From Posidonia oceanica (Eukaryota; Streptophyta; Magnoliopsida; Alismatales; Posidoniaceae), in contig JAZBRS010000037.1 of NCBI GenBank assembly GCA_037176725.1, positions 12,418,001-12,482,000 of the forward strand: 64,000 nucleotides of DNA, given 5' to 3'. The position numbers and the translations under genes were made by a program. Shown piece by piece: positions 33,236-43,690 of this stretch. Numbering within the stretch: position 1 is the stretch's first letter; every line of letters starts with the position of its first letter. The notes beneath the pieces were generated by a model. It searched no databases and had not been told where the DNA came from. It was given only the letters and a program-made list of their open reading frames with translations.

Positions 33236-36172
33236 TCAAGCAACAATATTGTTTCTGATAAATTTTTCTGTTGCCGCAGCGGTGACTGTCCTGTAGGAAG
33301 CCGCTTCCACCCACTTGGTAAAGTAATCGACCGCTACCAGAATGTAACGATGACCATTTGAAGCAGCAGGGTGGATGGCGCCAATGACATCGATCCCCCA
33401 GGTGGAGAAAGGCCATGGCGAAGAAATGTTGTGCAGCTGATGTGGAGGGGCCTTGATGAAGTTTCCATGGATTTGACAGTTATGACATCTACGCACGAAC
33501 CGGCAGCAGTCGGCTTCCATGGTCTGCCAGAAATAACCCTGAAGCATGATCTTCTTGGCCAGGAGGACGCCGTTCATGTGCGGGCCATAGGTCCCCGCGT
33601 GCACTTGAAGCATCAGCGTGTCAGCCTCCGATTTGTTCAGGCAGCGTAGTAGCATCTGATTGTATGACCTTCTGTACAGCTGCCCGGCCCCTAACACATA
33701 TTTTGACGCCAGACGCGCCAGAGTTCTCTTGTCTGCTGCCGTGGTATCAGGGGGAAAGCTACCAGACTCCAGGAAAGATTTTATGTCTTGATACCAGGGC
33801 TGCCCCTCTGTGGGATCCACTTCCTCTATGCTCATGCAGTATGCAGGCTGTTCAATGCGAGTGACTGATACATCCATAGTGCTGTCTTCTGAAATGGTGA
33901 GCCAGGATGCCAGAGTTGCTAGTGCGTCTGCATACGCGTTCTTTGCTCTGTTCAGGTACGTGAAGCGGATGCTCTTGAATTTTTCCATCAGCCTCAGCAG
34001 GTGTTCGTGATACGGCACAAGCTTGGGATCTTTTGTCTTCCAATCGCCGTTCACTTGAGAAATCACCAGCATGGCATCGCCGTGCACATGCAGCTTCTGC
34101 GCCTCATGCTCGAGGGCGACTTTCAACCCCAGGATGCACGCTTCGTACTCTGCTTCGTTGTTTGTGCAAGTGAAAGTCAGCTTCCTTGCGAAAGGAGTCA
34201 TCTGTCCTTGGGGCGTGGTCAGCACTGCGCCTACGCCTCGGCCCTTCTTGTTGACTGCACCATCAAAGTAGAGCTGCCATTCCTCTGCTTCTTCAGGATC
34301 TTTCTGCTCAGAGTCCTCCATTGCAAAAAGAATGTCTTCATCAGGGAACTGCGTCTGGAGGGGTTGGTATTCAGGCAGAGGGAGGTCAGCAAGATGGTCT
34401 GCCATTGCTTGATCCTTCATGGACTTCTGTGTGACAAAGGTGATGTCGTACTGGGACAACAACACCTGCCACTTGGCACATCTGCCCACCATGGCCGGCT
34501 TCTGAAAGAGGAACTTGATAGGATCATGCCGGCATAAGAGCTGCACTGGGTATGCCATCATGTAGTGCCTCAGCTTCTGTGCAGCCCAGACAAGTGACAA
34601 GCAAGTCTTCTCTAGTGTACTGTACCTGGCTTCGCATTCATTAAATTTCTTGCTCAGGTAATAGATGGCGCGCTCCTTCCTACCAGATTCGTCATGTTGT
34701 CCCAAGACGGCGCCCATGGAATGCTGCGTGGTAGAAAGGTAGAGAAGCAAGGGTCTCCCTGGCGTAGGCGGGACCAGGACAGGAGGCTTCATCAGCAGCT
34801 GCTTGATCTTGGCAAATGCAGCTTGACACTCCTCGCTCCAGTGAATCTGCGCATTCTTCTTCAAGAGCTTGAAAATGGGTTCACAGATGGGCGTAAGCTG
34901 TGCAATGAAGCGACTGATATATTGTAAACGCCCAAGCAGACTTCTGACTTCTTTTTCAGTCTTGGGGGGTGGCATGTCCACGATGGCTTGTGCTTTCAAC
35001 GGGTCCACCTCAATCCCCCTTTGGCTAACAATGTAGCCGAGCAATTTGCCAGAAGACACCCCGAATACGCACTTCTTGGGATTCAAGCGCAGCTTGTACT
35101 TCCGTAGACGGTCAAAGAGCTTTCTGAGACAGGCAAGATGATCCTCGGGCTCTTTGGTTTTGGCAATCATATCGTCTACATAGACCTCCACTTCTTGGTG
35201 CATGAGGTCGTGGAATAGCGCAGTCATGGCCCTCTGATAGGTTGCACCAGCATTCTTCAGGCCGAACGGCATGACTTGGTAGCAGAAGACTCCCCAAGGG
35301 GTGATGAATGAAGTCTTTTCCATGTCTTCTTCTGCCATCTTGATCTGATTGTATCCAGAGAAGCCGTCCATGAAGGAGAGCATTTTGTGGCCCGCTGTAT
35401 TATCGACTAGGACGTAAATGTGGGGCAATGGAAAGTCGTCCTTGGGACTCGCCTTGTTCAGGTCCCTATAGTCGATACAGATCCGGATTCGGCCATCTTT
35501 CTTGGGCACAGGTACAATGTTTGCCAGCCATTCAGGGTAAAGAACGACCTTCAAAAAGTTGACTCCAAGCTGCTTCATTATCTCTTCTTTGATCATGAGC
35601 AGCCACTGCGGTCGCCATCTTCTTAGCTTCTGCTTTACTGGCTTGGCATCCGGATTTAAGGGCAGATTGTGCACCACTATCTCTATGTCAAGGCCGACCA
35701 TATCTTCATAACTCCAGGCGAAGACATCCGCATATTCTTTCAGGAATGCGATGAATTCAGCTCGAGCCTGGGCGGACAGCTGGGCACTAAAGCAAACTTC
35801 TCTGACTTCCTCAGCTGTGCCAATGTTAACAACCTCCGTTTCTTCTTCAACATGGAGGTTGGGGCCTTCTGGGTCGTCGTCATAGGGCCGGAACTCGGGC
35901 GAAGGTTCGTCAGTCTCATCTATGCCCGTATCATCCTTTTCTCCATAAGCAATAAGTTCTGAGAGGATCTCTTTCTCAAAAGAAGGACTTGTGATGTCGA
36001 AAGAGTGCATGTGTTCCGCTGCTTGGCCCTGGTGACGCTTCAAGATGGTCACGCTTACTCGAGTATTCTTGTATCCTCGGTGCGCGACCTCCGTCCCAGC
36101 AACTCCTTCTGCTGCTCGCTCTGACCTGACTGATTCTGCTGAGTGCTCTGTTGATTCTGCTGAAGGGCTCAA
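33236..36172 (-). CDS. pol: Pol of element B: RT, RNase H, archaeal-type RNase H, integrase N-terminal part
   Basis: 978 codons of open frame starting at a TTG, so the start is set by the frame boundary and not by a true initiation codon. RT spans about residues 180-380 with FMDGFSGY (Asp 269) and YVDDM (Asp 333, 334). The first RNase H (about 470-590) lacks the usual first acidic residue (LYLSTTQHS), as in other Tat elements. The second, archaeal-type RNase H is at about 632-757 (YFDGA, NNEAEYEA, HGDAML, ADALA). The integrase zinc-binding motif is at about 858-899 (HAG..H, CHNC). The integrase core begins with GIDVIG (Asp 928). The ORF stops at TGA 33236..33238 inside integrase. The protein would act in cytoplasmic particles and then in the nucleus. 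Confidence 0.93.
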   Translation of the reverse strand: MSPSAESTEHSAESVRSERAAEGVAGTEVAHRGYKNTRVSVTILKRHQGQAAEHMHSFDITSPSFEKEILSELIAYGEKDDTGIDETDEPSPEFRPYDDDPEGPNLHVEEETEVVNIGTAEEVREVCFSAQLSAQARAEFIAFLKEYADVFAWSYEDMVGLDIEIVVHNLPLNPDAKPVKQKLRRWRPQWLLMIKEEIMKQLGVNFLKVVLYPEWLANIVPVPKKDGRIRICIDYRDLNKASPKDDFPLPHIYVLVDNTAGHKMLSFMDGFSGYNQIKMAEEDMEKTSFITPWGVFCYQVMPFGLKNAGATYQRAMTALFHDLMHQEVEVYVDDMIAKTKEPEDHLACLRKLFDRLRKYKLRLNPKKCVFGVSSGKLLGYIVSQRGIEVDPLKAQAIVDMPPPKTEKEVRSLLGRLQYISRFIAQLTPICEPIFKLLKKNAQIHWSEECQAAFAKIKQLLMKPPVLVPPTPGRPLLLYLSTTQHSMGAVLGQHDESGRKERAIYYLSKKFNECEARYSTLEKTCLSLVWAAQKLRHYMMAYPVQLLCRHDPIKFLFQKPAMVGRCAKWQVLLSQYDITFVTQKSMKDQAMADHLADLPLPEYQPLQTQFPDEDILFAMEDSEQKDPEEAEEWQLYFDGAVNKKGRGVGAVLTTPQGQMTPFARKLTFTCTNNEAEYEACILGLKVALEHEAQKLHVHGDAMLVISQVNGDWKTKDPKLVPYHEHLLRLMEKFKSIRFTYLNRAKNAYADALATLASWLTISEDSTMDVSVTRIEQPAYCMSIEEVDPTEGQPWYQDIKSFLESGSFPPDTTAADKRTLARLASKYVLGAGQLYRRSYNQMLLRCLNKSEADTLMLQVHAGTYGPHMNGVLLAKKIMLQGYFWQTMEADCCRFVRRCHNCQIHGNFIKAPPHQLHNISSPWPFSTWGIDVIGAIHPAASNGHRYILVAVDYFTKWVEAASYRTVTAAATEKFIRNNIVA

Positions 36173-37607
36173 CTGACTCTGCTACTGATACTGCTGACTG
36201 CTCTGTCGACTGTGCTGCTGAGGCTGCTGAGGCATTCTGCTCTGCTGCTGTTGCATCTACTGCTGGTGCTCCCCCCTCTGGGTCTTCTAGTGTGCTCTTG
36301 GAGGATACGCCGGACTGGCGGCTGATCTGGTCACTGCCGCTCGATGCCTTGCTTAGGTGAGGCATGGGTTGCACAAACCACCTAGACCCGCCTTTAGGTT
36401 GAAGAGTGATGAGCTCATCTGGTCTAGGGGAGTCCGGCGCTGCTGAGTCTTCTAGAACCATGATAGAAGCATGGTCCTCTTGCAGAGGAGGTTCCGTAAC
36501 TACGGCTTTTCCTTTCCTTTCTGCAGCTTGATGGTCTGCCAGGTCGCTTGCTATTGACTTGAGTTGTTCTTGATAAAGCAGCTCTAAGTCAGACATCCAA
36601 GAATCGACCTGGGCTTCTATCGCCACTCCTTCTTCTTCGTCTGAGGGGGAGTCGACGTAGTAGGCGCCGGGGGCCTGCGGCACTGGCCCGGCTGCAAGAT
36701 GGATCGCCGCCCTTGGAGTCTGCATGATCTGTTTCACGGGCGCGTCCGCTGATGGCAATTCTGATGTAGAAGGCCCAAATAGACAGGTCAGCGGTGCTAC
36801 GGATGGATAAGCTTCCAGGGTCACTGCTGGAGAATAAGCAAGGGTGCTCTTTGGAGGGCTCAAGGGCCCGGAGAATGTGGTGCTCAGTTGGCCTTTTGTA
36901 TCGGGCCGTAACTGAGAGAGCGCAGCCTCTGACGCCATAGGGTCTTGCCATGATCGCTGCAGGTCGTCAGGAGGATGCGGAGCGGACTGCGCCAGCTGCA
37001 TTCCTGAAGATGATGCTGAGGGAGCGGGCGGGGCCACGCTGCTGACTGAGTTGATGGACTGCCCCTCCAGAGATGGGGGCAGTGGCACTGATGTTGCTGT
37101 GACTGCTGGTAGCATGCTTGGTTCTGCCAAGAGGAGTGTCTGTGACTCCTGCACTGCTGCTGTCTGCTCCTGAGGAGCTGATGTGGCTGCTGAAGGATGA
37201 GAACTTGCATCTGCCACAGGGCCTGCTGAGCTGCTTGCTGTTTCTACCAGAGGGAGAGCTGAATAAACTGACTGTGGGGCCTCTGCTTTGACCACTGTTT
37301 CTGCTGAGTTGATTGGGACTGCCTCTGTTGCATCAGACTGCTCCTCATCCGAGTAGTAGTCCTCAATACACACCCAATCCTCTGCCGGTGCTGTGGCTTG
37401 GTAGTCGGTTGATCCCAGAATTCCTACACTGGTAAAGTTAGTGAGGTCTCTGGGAATGGCTGGCGCACGATCTTTGAGCTGGAAGCAGTGATCTTCGTTG
37501 AGCTTTGGTTCGTAGCCGAGACCTTCAGACTTCCTTCGCTCCACTGCTACGATCGGCTCCGCGATCCCTTGGCCGTGATGCCCGAGCGGCGTACCCTTTG
37601 TGTAACC
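35976..37607 (-). pseudogene. Protease-RT linker region of the polyprotein, frame-broken
   Basis: This continues the gag-protease frame after the TAG at 37608..37610. It starts with a short segment ending in a G-patch-like ERRKSEGLGYEP, typical of the Tat protease-RT junction. About 400 residues rich in Ser, Ala, Pro and Gln follow, ending at a stop at 35976. The pol frame begins at 36172 and is shifted by one nucleotide, so the two overlap by about 200 nt. The overlap lies in a degenerate CAGCAG/AATCAG-type repeat, a likely site of an indel. A programmed frameshift is possible but I see no classic slippery heptamer with a clear downstream structure. Confidence 0.75.
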
Positions 37608-40472
37608 CTACCTGTGACATACATTCTCGACCATTCGAAAGGGGTTATTGTGAACGGTCAAGGAGTTGACGCGTTCAAGATCAGGAACGAAGTTAACTGG
37701 CTTGCATCGGTTAACGCGATAGAGGGCTTCAGAAGTCTCGGGGTCAAACGGGATGGATTGCGAAGACACGGGAGAGACTGCTTCAATCCGCTCCTTCTCA
37801 AAGTTCTCCGCCATGACGACGATGACATCATCGCCACGACGGTACTTTATCATTCGATGGAGGGTCGAAGGAAGGACCTGATGCTTGTGGAGCCAAGGGC
37901 GCCCAAGCAGAAGATTGAAGTTAGGCTTCAAGTCGACGACATAGAATTCTACGTCGAAGACGACCGGGCCGATAGCCAGAGGGATAATCAGAATCCCTAG
38001 AGCGTCATGGTGAGTGTTGTCAAAAGCAGTCGTTCCCTTCACGGCTGGCGTGATATCCTCGGCTTTGAATCCGAGCTTGGTTGTTGTACGCAAGGGGCAG
38101 ACATTAAGGCCTGACCCGTTATCAACCAGCGTTAGGGGAATGCGAAAGTTTTTGAACTGCACCGTGATGAATAGGGGCTGGTTGTGATTAATCCCCGCCG
38201 GAGGCAGCTCATCACTCGTGAAAGAGATGACCTGGGGCTCCGCGATTAACCCAACCATGCTCTCCAAGGCAGAAGGCTCAATGGACTGGGACACACGAGC
38301 AGCCTGGAACACGCGAAGAAATGCCTTGCGGTGCTCGGCAGAAGTGTGGATCAAATCCCAGATGGAAATGTCGGCTTTGACCTTCTTAAGCTGGGAAGTT
38401 AGGTCTGCTTTAGGTTGGCTTCTCCTAGCAGCTGGAGGGGTGATTCTAGCAGGTTCTAAAAGGGTGGTGGCAGGAGGCTGGGTTACTACAGGCTGAATAG
38501 GGATCTGACTAGCTACAGGCTGATCTGGAGCTGGATCTACAATGGGTTGGCTAGAGGGTGGGGGCATAACAGGTCTAGGGTGAGTTGGCCTAGTTGCCGG
38601 TGCTGGGGGCCTGTAAACCCTCCCCGATCGCGTTACTTCCGCGCACATTTCTGCGGCGTAGCTGTAAGGGACGCGATGAGTGTCCAGGGTCAAATCAATG
38701 ATGACTGGAGCATGCGCTGCGAGCACAGGAGGGGTTACAGGGGGACCTACAGGATGTTCAGGTCTATCTAGGGGATATGGTTGCTGGGGTGGGAAGGCTG
38801 GGGCAGGTTGAGGTCTGCCTAGAAGGTGTAGCTGAGGCCGCCCTAAAAGGTGAATGGGAGAACTAGGCTGGGCTCTAGCTAAGAGGTGTACAGGAGATTG
38901 AGCCTGAGGGAGCACTGTGGGGGGCGCGAGAGGGCGCTCCGGCCTAGCACGCCGTCGGATCAAATGGATTCCCGACTCGGAGCCGGCAACTGCCGCAAGA
39001 TAGAGACTGACTGGGAAAGGCTCAGAGATGTCAAAGATAAGATCGGAAGGGTCTACTACAGAGGTAGCAGGTCTAGAAGGAAAGACAGAGTGGACGCCTG
39101 AGGTTCCCGCCCCTCCCGGATAAGAGTGCTCCGGTAAAGGTTGGCGGACGATGCCAGAATGCGGGGGAACAGCTGGAGATGCAGATGCATGAGTGCGTGC
39201 TTGAGTGGATGCCTCGTGCGTGTCGATCACAATCGTTCCCGATTCGATCAAGTCCTGAATTGCGTTCCGCAGGGAGAAGCAATTGTCCATCGAATGCCTG
39301 ACGCTTCGATGGAAATTGCAGAAGAGGTCCGGCCTAAACCAATGCGGCAGAGGGCTTGGCGGCGGACGAACTTCCGGGAACTTCAGGAGCGATGCCACCT
39401 TCGGCAAGATGACCGTGAGTGGTTCCACCAGTGGGGTGAAATTCCTCCTCTCAGTGGGTGGTCTTCTTTGCCTTGGGTGTGAGCCTTGCTGGACCGGTGC
39501 AGCAGGATAGACCGGTCTAGCGGTGGTAGTGATGTGCGGTGTGTGCGGGTTCCTAGGTGCAGGAGCGTACACCATCTGAGCTGGGGCAGGCCGAGACGGC
39601 AAGCGAACAGGCGCAGCAGGAGAATCGACGAATGCAACAGCGGGTTTCGACGAGTCCTTCCTCTTTGGGCGGTTGTTGCTGCTGCCGCTGTTGTTGTTGT
39701 TGAAGGTGCTGTTGTTGACACTGTTGCTGCTTATCGCTGCCTGCTTAGCGAACGTAGAGAGAGCCGGGAAGTTGCCACTCCGCAAAGAACTCTCTACGCG
39801 CGCTCCAGCTCTGATGAGTGCCGCAAAAGTAGTGACTGGTTGGATGCTAAGCAGAGCCCCGAGAGACGGCTGCGCCCTTTTGATAACGATCTCGATAGAT
39901 TCCTCGTCAGAGGATCTATCTCGAACCTGAGAGGCAAGGGCGCGCCAGCGGCCGACGTACTCCCCGAACGGCTCGCCAGAGTTCTGCTTGATGGCGATCA
40001 AGTCCGCCCTCTTTGGGACAAGATCGAGGTTGAAGGAGTATTGCTCCAGGAACGCCTGACTGAGGTCGTTCCAAGTCTTGATGGCTGACATATCGAGTGA
40101 TGTGAACCACTTGAGTGCCGGCCCGATCAAACTCTTCTGGAACAAGCGGATCAGCAACCTCTCGTCAGCCTGAAGCTGAGCGAGATCACCGCAATTCGCC
40201 TTCAGGTGTGCTACAGGGCAGCCCCTACCATTATACTTCTCGAAGTCCGGGATTTTGAACTTCGGAGGGAGTACCGCCTCTGGAAAGCAGCAGAGGTCCC
40301 GGAACTGGTAGGTCTGGTGCTCAGTACCCTGCACTAGTCGTAGTGCCTTCTCCAAGACATCCATCCGGTTATTGATGGGGTCTGGAATTGCTGCTGTAGG
40401 AGAGGGATCAGCAGGGGTAGTGAGCACATACGCCGAATGGGTCGCACCTAAGTGCTCCTCTAGATCTACCAT
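37608..40472 (-). CDS. gag: Gag-protease of element B
   Basis: 954 codons from an internal ATG at 40472. The retrotransposon gag domain is at about residues 75-230 (PKFKIPDFEKYNG, ALKWFTSL, TWNDLSQAFLEQY, RADLIAIKQ, GEYVGRWRALA). A Cys/His motif (FCNFHRSVRHSMDNC) follows a Pro-rich region. The aspartic protease is near the C-terminus (VDNGSGLNVCPL and LLLGRPWLH). VDNGSG replaces the usual D-S/T-G, as is common in Tat proteases. The frame stays open upstream of 40472 as far as a TAG at 40587..40589, so the ATG is probably not the original start. It ends at TAG 37608..37610 with open frame beyond. Confidence 0.9.
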   Translation of the reverse strand: MVDLEEHLGATHSAYVLTTPADPSPTAAIPDPINNRMDVLEKALRLVQGTEHQTYQFRDLCCFPEAVLPPKFKIPDFEKYNGRGCPVAHLKANCGDLAQLQADERLLIRLFQKSLIGPALKWFTSLDMSAIKTWNDLSQAFLEQYSFNLDLVPKRADLIAIKQNSGEPFGEYVGRWRALASQVRDRSSDEESIEIVIKRAQPSLGALLSIQPVTTFAALIRAGARVESSLRSGNFPALSTFAKQAAISSNSVNNSTFNNNNSGSSNNRPKRKDSSKPAVAFVDSPAAPVRLPSRPAPAQMVYAPAPRNPHTPHITTTARPVYPAAPVQQGSHPRQRRPPTERRNFTPLVEPLTVILPKVASLLKFPEVRPPPSPLPHWFRPDLFCNFHRSVRHSMDNCFSLRNAIQDLIESGTIVIDTHEASTQARTHASASPAVPPHSGIVRQPLPEHSYPGGAGTSGVHSVFPSRPATSVVDPSDLIFDISEPFPVSLYLAAVAGSESGIHLIRRRARPERPLAPPTVLPQAQSPVHLLARAQPSSPIHLLGRPQLHLLGRPQPAPAFPPQQPYPLDRPEHPVGPPVTPPVLAAHAPVIIDLTLDTHRVPYSYAAEMCAEVTRSGRVYRPPAPATRPTHPRPVMPPPSSQPIVDPAPDQPVASQIPIQPVVTQPPATTLLEPARITPPAARRSQPKADLTSQLKKVKADISIWDLIHTSAEHRKAFLRVFQAARVSQSIEPSALESMVGLIAEPQVISFTSDELPPAGINHNQPLFITVQFKNFRIPLTLVDNGSGLNVCPLRTTTKLGFKAEDITPAVKGTTAFDNTHHDALGILIIPLAIGPVVFDVEFYVVDLKPNFNLLLGRPWLHKHQVLPSTLHRMIKYRRGDDVIVVMAENFEKERIEAVSPVSSQSIPFDPETSEALYRVNRCKPVNFVPDLERVNSLTVHNNPFRMVENVCHR

Positions 40473-40589
40473 AGCGTCGCCTGGTGGAGCAACGGGATGG
40501 CCGGCGTATCCGTGCTGGGGGACAGTGTATGCAGGAGTGTATGCAGGATGCTGGACTTGGTGAAGAGGAGAAGAATAAGTGCCATGCTA

Positions 40590-41115
40590 TGCTGGAATAG
40601 GGGGTGGATGACGGAGTGCCAGTTGCTGTACTGGCGGGGTGCCAGACAGCGAGCCAGTGAGGTACTGGACTCCAGCCGGTCCAAAAGACTGACCACCAGA
40701 AGGAAGTGGAGCATGCTGTGCCAAGTGTTGTGCAGGAGGCGGTAAACGGGCCCCCATCGTCGGAACCGTGAGCAGTTGCGACGATGGTCGAGGCGGAGGT
40801 GCAGAGGTTGATGCAAGAAATGCAGGAACTGGCCTCGGAGAAACCTCAGGGACGACAGAGACAGAAGAAGGACGAACTGATAGAGCCATGCCCTGCAGTC
40901 TCTGGGCAAGCTCCATCAGGTGCTGGTACTGCGCTTCGAGTGTCTCGCCAGTGGGGACGCTGAAGTGCAGTGCTGGCAGGGATTGAGAAGCAAAGGGCAC
41001 GGACACAGATGGTCCGGGAAGGAGGGGATCTATGGAAAAAGTCGCAGCAGCGGTGGAAGGGATGTCGAAAGCGACGTATCCCTGGGACGGAGGGGGCGCG
41101 AGTAGCGGCCGTCAA
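40590..41115 (-). pseudogene. N-terminal gag segment upstream of an in-frame TAG
   Basis: In the same frame as gag-protease and open from about 41110 down to the TAG at 40587..40589. It has a heptad-like segment (ETLEAQYQHLMELAQRLQGM) and Pro-rich stretches. The following in-frame codons lead directly into the gag ORF. The TAG fits a CAG to TAG change. Confidence 0.65.
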
Positions 41116-41151
41116 GATAGACTCGGCGACCGGATCCGGAGGAAGGGAGGC

Positions 41152-41313
41152 TTACCACTGTCCCGGGGTGTACTGAGAACCTAGAGACGTCAGAGGAGGA
41201 AACCCTGGCGTTGGAGGGGGAACAAGGGGGACAGAAAGAGCAACCGGAGGGGCCAGAACGGAAACACCCTCCGTGACAGGAGTAAAAGACGGCTCACTAA
41301 CGTACTGGGCCAT
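41152..41313 (-). CDS. Short 5' gag reading frame (possible true gag start)
   Basis: 53 codons from an ATG at 41313, MAQYVSEPSFTPVTEG and on, ending GQW and a TAA at 41152. It is Pro-rich like the gag N-terminus that follows about 40 nt later in another frame. The stop lies in CAGTGGTAAGCC, which resembles a 5' splice site, and CCGTCCCAG about 70 nt later resembles a 3' site. Joining these exactly does not keep the frame, so a frame-disrupting indel is as likely. The in-frame region upstream of 41313 is open to about 41482 but without another ATG. Confidence 0.4.
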   Translation of the reverse strand: MAQYVSEPSFTPVTEGVSVLAPPVALSVPLVPPPTPGFPPLTSLGSQYTPGQW

Positions 41314-41484
41314 CGCTGACCTAGAGCGCGTGAGAACAGGGCTGCGACGGGTATTCAAGCGGTGCTTCCTAAGAGGAGCTATCGTCGCAAGTGCGGATAG
41401 CTCGGAAGGAGAATGGTCGCGAACTAAGTCGCAAAAGGGCGTCAACGAGGGTCGATACTCGAGCTCTGGCAAAGGGAAACTCGC

Positions 41485-42622
41485 TTACCGATCACGCTGA
41501 CACAACAGAAGGAAATTAGGGTTAGAAACTAAAAGATGAATGCAAATGAGTTAGTTAAGTGGCATGAATGACGTGCATGCTTTCTAGTATGCCCCCTTAC
41601 CTAACTAGTGTTTCCTAGCAAGGTTGTCTACTCCGGGTATCCCTGGATGTACGGGTCACCGACTCAGGTCAGAAAAAGTAGGTCCCCTGTCTAACTCCCG
41701 GCCCAAAGCTCAGGTAATGACAGGGTGGTGCGTTGGTGGCCTCTACCCCGCCAAAGCGTGGGTGGTACCCTCTACTAACACCGACACGACCCCTGGACAA
41801 GGAGGGGACGGACCGACCAACTTATGCCACGCCCAAAGCAGTGGAACAAGAGGCCGGGACCGTCCTTCGCTGACTAGTAGGTGGACTCAGAGGAGAAGAA
41901 TGCATGCCCTATATGATGCTTATGCAAATGCTTAGAGTTTTTTATCTTGCACATTTTATTAACCAAAGGGAGTGAAGGATTGTTTGTAGTCTCTAGTTGC
42001 CCCTAGAAGTTCTTTTTACTTGCATTTTTAGTTAACCATGGGGGAAGCAGACAAGTCTCTACTATCCTAAGCATGGCAAGTGCAAAAGGGAAGAAAATCA
42101 GTCAAAATGGCAAGCAACCATCATACAACACAACAAAAGGCATGTTCATGGCATGTGCGAGTGTTTGTGAATATGATGGTGAAAAAGAAACATTCATCAA
42201 GTCAAAAGGCATGTAAGCATAGTATGTGCGTGTGTAGTGACATAGCAAAGGTGTAAAAGAAGCATTCAACATCCAAAAAGCATGTATTTTAGCCAAACAA
42301 AGTATGTAGTCATGTAATGTGCAGGAATTAAAGCTATAATGAGCAAGTAAGATAAAGCAAGGTAAAAGTAAGCAGGCTGTAAAGGAGATAAGAGTACCAG
42401 CGAGACAGTAAGTAAATAAACAGGCAAAGGAGCAAAGCCAGGCAAAGGAAAGCGCAAACCGAGACAAAAGAGGTGCAAAACCTAAGCAAAGTAGCTACGA
42501 AGCGACTCGCTAGGAGTTTGCACAGAAAAGCGAACAAAACAGGCGAAGAAGGCACACAAGGCAGACAAAACTGCAAAACAAGCGAGCAAAAAGCCGGGAA
42601 CGAAAGCCAGAGTCTAGTCTAA
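41485..42622 (-). other. 5' leader of element B
   Basis: Between the PBS and gag. No supported ORF. It is moderately AT-rich, with several GTAAG and CAG motifs on the minus strand. The leader would hold packaging and dimerisation signals, but I cannot place them. Confidence 0.6.
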
Positions 42623-42640
42623 TCCCCAGCGGAGTCGCCA
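42623..42640 (-). other. Primer-binding site of element B (tRNA-Arg)
   Basis: The minus strand reads TGGCGACTCCGCTGGGGA, one nucleotide after the 5' LTR end. The complement ends GGAGTCGCCA, as expected for plant tRNA-Arg (acceptor GACTCC...GGAGTCG plus CCA). Arginine tRNA is the known primer for Ogre/Tat elements. Confidence 0.9.
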
Positions 42641-43293
42641 CTGTAGCGATCCCGATTGGAATCAGGCTCGCTATTTAGCGGCGAATGGATCTGAGGAAGA
42701 GGCTCAACTCGAAAACACTTAAAATCGAGGAGAAAAAGGAAAGATAAGACAAATCAGAGTCGCCACCACGTCTATTAACGGAAGACGAGGAAAACCGGGG
42801 TAATGCGTGAATTAACGCGCAAAACCGAGCAATAAATGCAAAGCAAAGCGATGCAAAGGAAAACAAATGCAAGCAAATGCAAATGAGATGACTCTAGCCT
42901 AGGATAAGGGCAGTATGGTCTTTGCGGGCCAGAAGACAGGGTAAGGACTCCTGTTACGCGCGGGGAAGGTGTTAGGCACCCCCGACACGCCCGAAAATCG
43001 GTCTTTCTAGGCTTACGCTCGCATACGCAGGGAAATGCAGGATTGAATGCCTATGTGCCTATAAATGCCTAAATGAATGCTCAATGTGTGCTCTAAGTGG
43101 GAAGAAACAAAGCAAGGAAGTAAACGTGCTCTCTAAATGCTCAGCTACGCTGTCTGTGTTCCGAACCAGGCGGGACCTAGCTCGTGAGAACTCCAGGCAG
43201 TAAGCATCACCGCCCTATATGCAAATGCAGGCGAAAAAGCAAAACAGCGAGGAAACCATGCAATGCAATCGACATGCAAGGGAAAACTGCGTA

Positions 43294-43690
43294 AAACACG
43301 CAAAACTAGACGAGAAAAGAGCAAGGTACGCAGAACGGAGCGAAAGAATAAAACCGGCACGCAAAACAAGCGAGAAAGCAAGACAGCACGCAAAACGAGA
43401 CAAGAGAGCAGGAAGGCACGCAAAACGGGACGAGAAAACAGAATGGCACGCAAAACGGAGCGAAAGAATAAAATCGGCACGCAAAACAGGCGAGAAAGCA
43501 AGACAGCGCGCAAAACAAGGCAAGAAAACAGGAGAGCACGCAAAACGGTGCGAAAGAATAAAACCGGCACGCAAAACAGGCGAGAAAGCAAGGCAGCGTG
43601 CAAAACAAGGCAAGAAAACAGGAGGGCACGCAAAACGGTGCCAAAACGAGGGCGGGCACGCGAAACGGTGCCAAAACAGCGAAGCAAAAA
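43294..43690 (-). repeat. LTR minisatellite in B 5' LTR (expanded)
   Basis: About 13 copies, against about nine in the 3' LTR. The extra block near 43540..43670 accounts for the 120-bp LTR length difference. Confidence 0.85.
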
